From a virus: a stretch of DNA of 60,860 nt. A program made the position numbers and the translations under genes. Positions 56,953-60,860 of the stretch are shown in pieces (position 1 is the first letter of the stretch; each line of letters begins with the position of its first letter). The notes below the pieces were generated by a model, which worked only from the letters and a program-made list of their open reading frames with translations, ran no database searches and was not told the DNA's origin. The stretch is from IMG/VR virus record IMGVR_UViG_3300042503_001940, positions 1-60,860 of that record; one strand, given 5' to 3'.

Positions 56953-57269
56953 TATGCCCTCCCCTTTTCATCCTGCTGGATGTGGCTAAGCTTTATATCG
57001 GTCAACAGGTTAATAAGGGCTTGATACAAGGTGTTGCCCTTACCGTACCCAACGTTAAGGAGCGTTTTCTCTTCAACGCCCGGGTACACCTTGCTCTCTT
57101 CCATGCGTTCAACAGCCGCAGAGGCGCTCCAGCGCCCCTCCTTGCTCTGCTCAATCAGCCACAGCCGCTCGCCGTCGCGCAGTTCTCTTTCCACGCGGGC
57201 GTATGCGTCAGTGATGCATTCTGGGTCGCCACACGTGTGGCGGAAACCGTGCATACTTGTGCTTGCCAT
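56952..57269 (-). CDS. Hypothetical protein
   Basis: 105 residues, GAAGGG 9 nt before the ATG. 'FRHTCGDPECITDAYARVEREL' has CxxxxC, and a helical C-terminus follows. It is the first gene after a TTGACA-17-TATCAT promoter and is coupled to the next. Function unknown. Confidence 0.55.
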   Translation of the reverse strand: MASTSMHGFRHTCGDPECITDAYARVERELRDGERLWLIEQSKEGRWSASAAVERMEESKVYPGVEEKTLLNVGYGKGNTLYQALINLLTDIKLSHIQQDEKGRA

Positions 57270-57314
57270 GTAGCATTCCCTTCTTATAGCCGACTGGTCG
57301 TCGGGTTCTTTTGG

Positions 57315-57343
57315 ATGATACGACCGTTATCTTATCGTGTCAA
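57315..57343 (-). promoter_or_regulatory. Strong promoter
   Basis: On the minus strand TTGACA (57343-57338), 17-bp spacer, TATCAT (57320-57315). The 5' leader contains a CCGAC/GTCGG hairpin before the ATG at 57269. Confidence 0.75.
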
Positions 57344-57350
57344 GCGCTAT

Positions 57351-57656
57351 TTACTCGTTGGTGATCAGTTTTGCCGCGCCGATAATGACGCCAATTACAG
57401 AAATAATTATCCCGGCCTGCGTTGCCCACCAAACAAGTGCCCAGTTGGGTGAGGCAATTGCGGCGTAATGACCGTCCTGCTCTACTTCTGCTGACTGAAG
57501 GTATCGCTTTACAACCTCTTTGCTGTACTGCCGTAAAAAAATAATCATGCCTGCGCTCATGACCAACAGAATTACTCCCGTACCGCCGTGGTTATAGGTG
57601 GGCATAAGGTGGCAATACTCCTGAATTACCTCAGCGCAACGTTTCTCCGTCAGCAC
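57351..57656 (-). CDS. Two-pass membrane protein
   Basis: 101 residues from a GTG at 57656 with GGGGGG 6-8 nt before it; an ATG at 57605 lacks good spacing. Hydrophobic segments 'GVILLVMSAGMIIFL' and 'WWATQAGIIISVIGVIIGAA' flank a short charged loop. A few Cys occur before the first helix. No family recognised. Confidence 0.5.
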   Translation of the reverse strand: MLTEKRCAEVIQEYCHLMPTYNHGGTGVILLVMSAGMIIFLRQYSKEVVKRYLQSAEVEQDGHYAAIASPNWALVWWATQAGIIISVIGVIIGAAKLITNE

Positions 57657-57723
57657 AAAATACCCCCCAGATTTTTTACACAAGGTTCGCCAAAACCAGT
57701 ATGATACAAAACGATTATACTCA

Positions 57724-57945
57724 CTATTTGAGGACTTTTAGCGCACGGGGCGCCTTGGAGTAGCGGGACAGGCGCTTTTCCGCCACCAGGGCAGCGATTG
57801 CGCGTTGAATGGTACTTCGACCGCAGTCCAGCGTGTCCGTGAGCTCTGTGACCGTCGGGGCCTGGTTCCAGCGCTCAATGTGCGCGCGAATCTCGGCGTA
57901 CACCTCGTCGGGGCGTGGCGCACCATCTACACGTCGCGCCTTCAC
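57724..57945 (-). CDS. Small winged-helix DNA-binding protein
   Basis: 73 residues. 'EVYAEIRAHIERWNQAPTVTELTDTLDCGRSTIQRAIAALVAEKRL' resembles the LexA-type winged helix-turn-helix, with the recognition helix near residues 40-54. A basic end follows. It overlaps the zinc-ribbon gene by ATGA. A transcription regulator is likely; its target is unknown. Confidence 0.65.
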   Translation of the reverse strand: MKARRVDGAPRPDEVYAEIRAHIERWNQAPTVTELTDTLDCGRSTIQRAIAALVAEKRLSRYSKAPRALKVLK

Positions 57946-58130
57946 GCCTGTGCCTCCAGTTGCTTCTGCTCATGACGAAGGTATGCCTGCTCGCTCTGGT
58001 CAAGGCACTCACGGCACAACGGCTTAGCACCGTACTGGTCAACCCATACGGCCTTTGCCTCATTGAAGCACTTGGCGCACTTAATCTGTGTCTGGGATTG
58101 TCCGTCTCGCTCTAAAATTATTGGCTTCAT
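57942..58130 (-). CDS. Small zinc-ribbon protein
   Basis: 62 residues with 'CAKC' and 'CREC' knuckles 20 residues apart and a helical charged end. Its start and stop overlap the neighbouring genes, so translation is coupled. Function unknown. Confidence 0.6.
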   Translation of the reverse strand: MKPIILERDGQSQTQIKCAKCFNEAKAVWVDQYGAKPLCRECLDQSEQAYLRHEQKQLEAQA

Positions 58131-58333
58131 TAGGCCACGCTCCTTTCGTACTCTTTATGTCGGGTAATTCGCGCATCGCAGCACTTGCGGCAGAGCCAAT
58201 ATTCAAACCGTGCTGGTTCACGGTAGGTGAATTTCACAACTGCTCGGTCTCGGCTATCCCACGGGCAGTCATTGCAGGGGACGCCTTTTTCCAGCTGCTT
58301 GGGCCAGCTTTGGAACCACTCAACCTTCTGCAT
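58130..58333 (-). CDS. Small zinc-ribbon protein
   Basis: 67 residues from the ATG at 58333. 'CNDCPWDSRDRAVV' and 'LCRKCCDARI' give two knuckles around a 'YREPARFEYW' strand. It is in the same operon of tiny Cys proteins. Function unknown. Confidence 0.6.
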   Translation of the reverse strand: MQKVEWFQSWPKQLEKGVPCNDCPWDSRDRAVVKFTYREPARFEYWLCRKCCDARITRHKEYERSVA

Positions 58334-58340
58334 TATCAGC

Positions 58341-58553
58341 CTACAAATCTTCGCAGGACCCCGTGCACCAGTCGCTTCCGCAACCGGGGCAAAGACCCTG
58401 CTCTCGTGCGGATTGCTGCAGTTCAAACACGTCGACTTTCACCGCGTCCAAGAACCCATTGCAGCAACTGCATGCCGAGTAGCGCGTAGCGCCACCGCTA
58501 TCGTCGCAATCAACGTGAATGTGGCCCTCAATGTGACCTATATGACTAGCCAT
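58341..58553 (-). CDS. Small Cys-rich protein
   Basis: 70 residues from the ATG at 58553, AAAGGA upstream. Cys occur as 'SACSCCNG' and 'CPGCGSDWCTGSC', with several His near the N-terminus (SHIGHIEGHIHVDC), enough for two metal sites. First gene after the TTGACA-18-TACCAT promoter. Function unknown. Confidence 0.6.
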   Translation of the reverse strand: MASHIGHIEGHIHVDCDDSGGATRYSACSCCNGFLDAVKVDVFELQQSAREQGLCPGCGSDWCTGSCEDL

Positions 58554-58574
58554 GTTGTTCCTTTCTACTAAATA

Positions 58575-58663
58575 CCCCGCTGGGTTATGGCGAACCGCTT
58601 CCTTCGAGCAGAGAGGTCCCACATGGTCTTTCTCTTTTCCCCAGAAATTGTTCCCCAGCGGGG
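58575..58663. repeat. 10-bp inverted repeat in the leader of the Cys-rich operon
   Basis: CCCCGCTGGG (58575-58584) and CCCAGCGGGG (58654-58663) are perfect inverted copies 69 bp apart, inside the transcribed leader before the ATG at 58553. The leader region 58554-58702 holds no gene. Confidence 0.45.
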
Positions 58664-58671
58664 ATAGTCGT

Positions 58672-58701
58672 ATGGTACGACGGGATGGTACGGGTTGTCA
58701 A
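58672..58701 (-). promoter_or_regulatory. Promoter of the Cys-rich operon
   Basis: On the minus strand TTGACA (58701-58696), 18-bp spacer, TACCAT (58677-58672), just downstream of tRNA-Arg. Confidence 0.65.
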
Positions 58702-58702
58702 G

Positions 58703-58778
58703 TGGTGACCCCGGCAGGATTCGAACCTGCGACCAACTGCTTAGAAGGCAGCTGCTCTATCCCCTGAGCTACGGGGCC
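58703..58778 (-). tRNA. tRNA-Arg (UCU anticodon)
   Basis: 76 nt with encoded CCA. Acceptor GGCCCCG/CGGGGTC, anticodon loop CTTCTAA giving UCU, T-arm GCAGG/CCTGC with TTCGAAT. It reads AGA, a codon used repeatedly in the tape measure and tail-tip genes. Confidence 0.93.
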
Positions 58779-58792
58779 GCGGAACCTAATCT

Positions 58793-59026
58793 TTAGCGGG
58801 TAGGAAGCGTTTTTTGCTTTTCGCGGGTTGCTGCACTCTGGGCTAACTTCTTCGCCCTCAGCGCGGGGTCATTCTGCTCGCGAATGGTACGCTCCTGGCG
58901 CTGCTCAAACTTGCAGGCACGGCAGATATGGTCCCCCTCTGCCTTGTAGAATTCATGATCGTGGGGCCAAGCTTCCTTGCATCTTTTACACGTTCTCTCC
59001 ACGGGATTCTCGTCGTAAAAGCCCAA
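58793..59026 (-). CDS. Small zinc-ribbon protein
   Basis: 77 residues from a TTG start, AGGAGG 6 nt before it. 'RTCKRCKEAWPHDHEFY' and 'HICRACKFEQRQERT' form a classic zinc ribbon, followed by a basic helix. It is in the - strand operon with three other tiny genes and ends 14 bp before tRNA-Arg. Confidence 0.65.
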   Translation of the reverse strand: MGFYDENPVERTCKRCKEAWPHDHEFYKAEGDHICRACKFEQRQERTIREQNDPALRAKKLAQSAATREKQKTLPTR

Positions 59027-59038
59027 GGTGTCCTCCTG

Positions 59039-59137
59039 CTATGCGGTGGTCCAAAACGCAAATAACGCCAAGATGATCCCCACCAGGACGGTTATCCCGC
59101 CGATGAGTTCCAGCAAGTGTTGCTCCTTTTCGTCCAT
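59039..59137 (-). CDS. 32-residue single-pass membrane peptide
   Basis: GGAGG 6 nt before the ATG. The peptide has a charged start (MDEKEQHLLE) and one membrane helix (LIGGITVLVGIILALFAFW). It ends 12 bp before the zinc-ribbon gene. The 59138-59302 gap upstream holds GC-rich hairpins but no further gene that I can see. Confidence 0.55.
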   Translation of the reverse strand: MDEKEQHLLELIGGITVLVGIILALFAFWTTA

Positions 59138-59302
59138 GGTTGTCCTCCGCAGTCTAGGGGATGTTGGGTTCTTTCGCTTGCGTGCCAGTATCCATGCTGT
59201 GATTAAGGATAAACCAGCCAAGGAGCCTCGGGCTCGGCCCGAAAACGCCGAAGGCGGTTGAGCCGTGAGGCGAGGGTCCTGGTGCTGTGAAGCAGGCTCC
59301 AC

Positions 59303-59395
59303 TTACTCTTCGTCCTCTGGCTCACACCACCCACAGTAGTTATCATCGCCTACAGAGCCGTTAAACTCATACCCGCAGACGATACACGCGCTCAT
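59303..59395 (-). CDS. 30-residue zinc-ribbon micro-protein
   Basis: Starts in an ATGA overlap with the upstream gene. 'SACIVCGYEF' and 'NYCGWCEPEDEE' give two CxxC knuckles, enough for one zinc. Too short for ordinary gene finders, but the overlap and the paired knuckles support it as real. Confidence 0.55.
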   Translation of the reverse strand: MSACIVCGYEFNGSVGDDNYCGWCEPEDEE

Positions 59396-60039
59396 GGCAG
59401 ATAACGTACTTCAATCTTCCCGCCAGGCTTCCCCTTCCGACCAAGTGCCTCCCATACCTGTGGAGAGAGGTCAATCAGCGACCATGCAGACGTCGGTCCA
59501 TTCGGATGACGCTGTCGGCAATCGCAGTAGTCGGCAATCCAGACCTCTACGGAGATGCCTGTCTGCAGCGAGGTAACGAGGACCTTGTGCTGGGGGACGC
59601 CATGCCACCCTGGCATCTGGTCGCCAATGCGCTTACGGAGTAGGGGCCCAAGTGCTGCGTACATGTCGTTCAGCGTGGTTGACCATGGGCGAACCAACTT
59701 TAGCCAGCCACCCATATCGCGCTGATAACAGTTGTATTCGGGATGCTTTGCACAGAGTGATGGGGTCAAACGGTTGCCTGCTGGGTCTTCTTGTACCCAG
59801 GTCTTTGGGCTGTCGTACCACGAGCCTGCAAAGTCGAAGGCGTCATACGTGGTGCCGAATCCGGTCAGGACTGGGGCGTTTGCCCAGATGCTGACTTCTT
59901 CCGTTGGTGTTGGTGCTGGTGTTTCCAGATACCAACTGTCGCGTTGGTCGGGCGTCGTGCCAAGCGAAATGACTGGCGACGGTACCGACGTGTAGATAAG
60001 AACTGCCGTCCATACGGCGGTGAGAATCTTGGTGACCAT
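59392..60039 (-). CDS. Secreted RlpA-like double-psi beta-barrel protein
   Basis: 215 residues from the ATG at 60039, AGGAGG upstream. A signal peptide (MVTKILTAVWTAVLIYTSV) and Pro/Thr linker precede 'GFGTTYDAFDFAG' and the C-terminal barrel 'VEVWIADYCDCRQ' with 'SLIDLSPQVWEALG' and 'GGKIEVRYLP', as in RlpA/3D-type domains, which bind or cut glycan strands. Four or more Cys may form disulfides. It could act on peptidoglycan at entry or exit. Confidence 0.7.
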   Translation of the reverse strand: MVTKILTAVWTAVLIYTSVPSPVISLGTTPDQRDSWYLETPAPTPTEEVSIWANAPVLTGFGTTYDAFDFAGSWYDSPKTWVQEDPAGNRLTPSLCAKHPEYNCYQRDMGGWLKLVRPWSTTLNDMYAALGPLLRKRIGDQMPGWHGVPQHKVLVTSLQTGISVEVWIADYCDCRQRHPNGPTSAWSLIDLSPQVWEALGRKGKPGGKIEVRYLP

Positions 60040-60062
60040 TGCTGCCACCTCCTTCTGCAAGC

Positions 60063-60093
60063 ATGGTACCACGGGCTTGACTGGCGTTGTCAA
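60063..60093 (-). promoter_or_regulatory. Promoter of the secreted barrel operon
   Basis: On the minus strand TTGACA (60093-60088), 19-bp spacer, TACCAT (60068-60063). Confidence 0.5.
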
Positions 60094-60140
60094 ATGGTAT
60101 TTTTCTAAACGACCTACAGGGAGTGGTGGTTATTTGTGGT

Positions 60141-60181
60141 GGGTAGTGGGGTGGAAAGGGGAAGGAACAGGGTTACGGGGG
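60141..60181 (+). other. G-tract cluster, possible G-quadruplex
   Basis: G-runs at 60141-60143, 60148-60151, 60158-60161, 60170-60172 and 60177-60181 with loops of 4-8 nt. This fits the form of an intramolecular G-quadruplex on the + strand. It lies in the non-coding stretch 60094-60610. Confidence 0.4.
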
Positions 60182-60330
60182 AAATGTGATATTCGGGTGG
60201 AAAGTTTGGCGAACCGTTTACATCGGTCGCGACTGTCCAGGGGTCTTACCTCTCACCTCAATACCCCATTCCACGTTATATTCGGGTTATTTCACGCTGC
60301 AACTATCTGCCCTCGCATGCATAAAACCCC

Positions 60331-60456
60331 AGTTATGCACCAAGTTATGCATAAAACCCAGTTATTCCAGTTATTTGCCCCCTTTTATGCAAGTTATGGC
60401 CCCAGTTATGCCGGCAGTTAGTTATTTTGTGTAGTTATTGGAGTTATTTGAGTTAT
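60331..60456 (+). repeat. Ten AGTTAT repeats (iteron-like)
   Basis: AGTTAT begins at 60331, 60343, 60360, 60369, 60392, 60404, 60420, 60433, 60442 and 60451, spaced 9-23 bp apart, all in one orientation. Two lie in a longer direct repeat, ATGCATAAAACCC (with C) AGTTAT. TTATGCACC within the first unit matches a DnaA box at 7 of 9. The array ends 13 bp before a strong promoter. An origin or a multi-site operator is possible. Confidence 0.6.
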
Positions 60457-60469
60457 TTCGTGCACATAT

Positions 60470-60498
60470 TTGACAAACTGATACAAATTTGGTAGAAT
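60470..60498 (+). promoter_or_regulatory. Strong promoter downstream of the AGTTAT array
   Basis: TTGACA (60470-60475), 17-bp spacer, TAGAAT (60493-60498). First of two tandem promoters reading rightward. Confidence 0.8.
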
Positions 60499-60548
60499 GA
60501 GGGAGTAGGCCCTGTTCTCAGCCCTATAGGGGTCTGGCAGGGGGGTAC

Positions 60549-60578
60549 TTGACAAGATACGACTGGGCAGAGTAAGAT
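60549..60578 (+). promoter_or_regulatory. Second tandem promoter
   Basis: TTGACA (60549-60554), 18-bp spacer, TAAGAT (60573-60578), about 44 nt before the start codon at 60622. Confidence 0.7.
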
Positions 60579-60621
60579 AGTGAAGCCTCAGTTGAGGTTG
60601 TTAGAGAGTAGGAGGATGGAG

Positions 60622-60860
60622 ATGTCCCTAAACTGGTATGTCGCAAACATTAAGAATAGTGATGATGTGTGTTGGCTCACTGCCACCAAGAACAGCGTCA
60701 TGGATGGGCGTGTTCGAGGTGAGGAGTACCTACACCCCATTACTAATACCCTGATTTGGGCAACGATGGCGATTGGCCTGAGTGAGATTACCGCGGAGAA
60801 CCTTGATGAGTGGGAGGCGCGCTATGCCCTTGCCTATAAGGTGGGGTGGCTCTCTCCTCT
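60622..60860 (+). CDS. Conserved phage protein, cut by the window edge
   Basis: The first 79 residues are visible from the ATG at 60622, with GGAGG 6 nt before it; an ATG at 60616 is less well placed. 'HPITNTLIWATMAIGLSEIT' and 'NLDEWEARYAL' match a protein common in phages of Gram-positive hosts ('HPvT-x-aLIwATmavGi-x-xIT'), of unknown function. As first gene after two strong promoters it is probably expressed early. Confidence 0.6.
   Translation, partial: MSLNWYVANIKNSDDVCWLTATKNSVMDGRVRGEEYLHPITNTLIWATMAIGLSEITAENLDEWEARYALAYKVGWLSP

Noticed and set aside
57226-57241. 16-bp palindrome CGCCACACGTGTGGCG
   Set aside because: It lies inside a coding sequence and does not match parS; a single copy with no regulatory context.
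43242-60039. Lysogeny module among the accessory genes
   Set aside because: No integrase, excisionase, repressor/Cro pair or att-like repeat could be identified; the winged-helix protein alone is not enough.
60331-60456. CRISPR array in the AGTTAT repeats
   Set aside because: Units are 6 bp with irregular 3-17 bp spacing, far from CRISPR repeat and spacer lengths, and no cas genes are present.

Overview
The window is a 60.9 kb stretch of a tailed-phage genome with a long, flexible (siphovirus-type) tail. This rests on a head-tail connector, head-closure, gp10-like, tail-terminator, tail-tube, G/GT chaperone, tape-measure and tail-tip series, a two-subunit terminase, and no contractile-sheath gene. 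Portal and capsid genes are not inside the window and should lie just beyond the left edge. No integrase, repressor or replication genes are visible, so lifestyle cannot be settled. The host is uncertain. Leaderless starts, Pro/Thr-rich secreted proteins and a lipoprotein with a TPTP linker would suit an actinobacterium or a chloroflexotan from water or soil, but that is inference.

Layout. (1) 1-34.9 kb, mostly + strand: neck genes, one opposing metallophosphoesterase (1986-3278), tail terminator, tail tube, chaperones with a -1 frameshift site, a 5156-residue tape measure, a 2454-residue tail-tip protein, two fibre proteins (the second with an S74 self-cleaving chaperone end), then a C39-like endolysin, a small membrane protein and a Lys/Ala/Pro-rich histone-H1-like protein, closed by a strong terminator. 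(2) 35.0-41.2 kb, - strand: an FmdB-like zinc ribbon, an HDAC/AcuC-fold deacetylase, a cassette of small membrane and secreted proteins, and a second fibre set that includes a collagen-like protein. (3) 41.3-43.2 kb, + strand: terS and terL, remote from the rest of the head genes. (4) 43.2-60.0 kb, mostly - strand accessory genes: a secreted subtilisin, glycosyltransferases, a nucleotide-modification-associated (DUF1599-like) protein, a PD-(D/E)XK-like protein, a lipoprotein with its own promoter, tRNA-Ile(UAU), tRNA-Arg(UCU), GDP-fucose synthesis (gmd, fcl), a sugar nucleotidyltransferase, and many tiny CxxC proteins. (5) 60.0-60.9 kb: a non-coding region with G-tracts, ten AGTTAT repeats and two tandem promoters reading into an early-type gene cut by the right edge.

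How it fits together. The + strand genes build and release the virion. The - strand blocks add surface fibres, cell-envelope enzymes and sugar-nucleotide metabolism that probably decorates virion, DNA or host surface. Three features deserve most attention. First, the tape measure carries four tandem GNAT-acetyltransferase-like modules and an HEIEH zincin motif, while the same phage encodes an HDAC-family deacetylase facing an H1-like basic protein. Second, at least five genes start exactly 6 nt after a -10 hexamer and lack a usable Shine-Dalgarno site, so they are probably leaderless. Third, a structured 179-nt leader before a 62-aa zinc-finger gene can sequester its own ribosome site and looks like an undescribed RNA switch.
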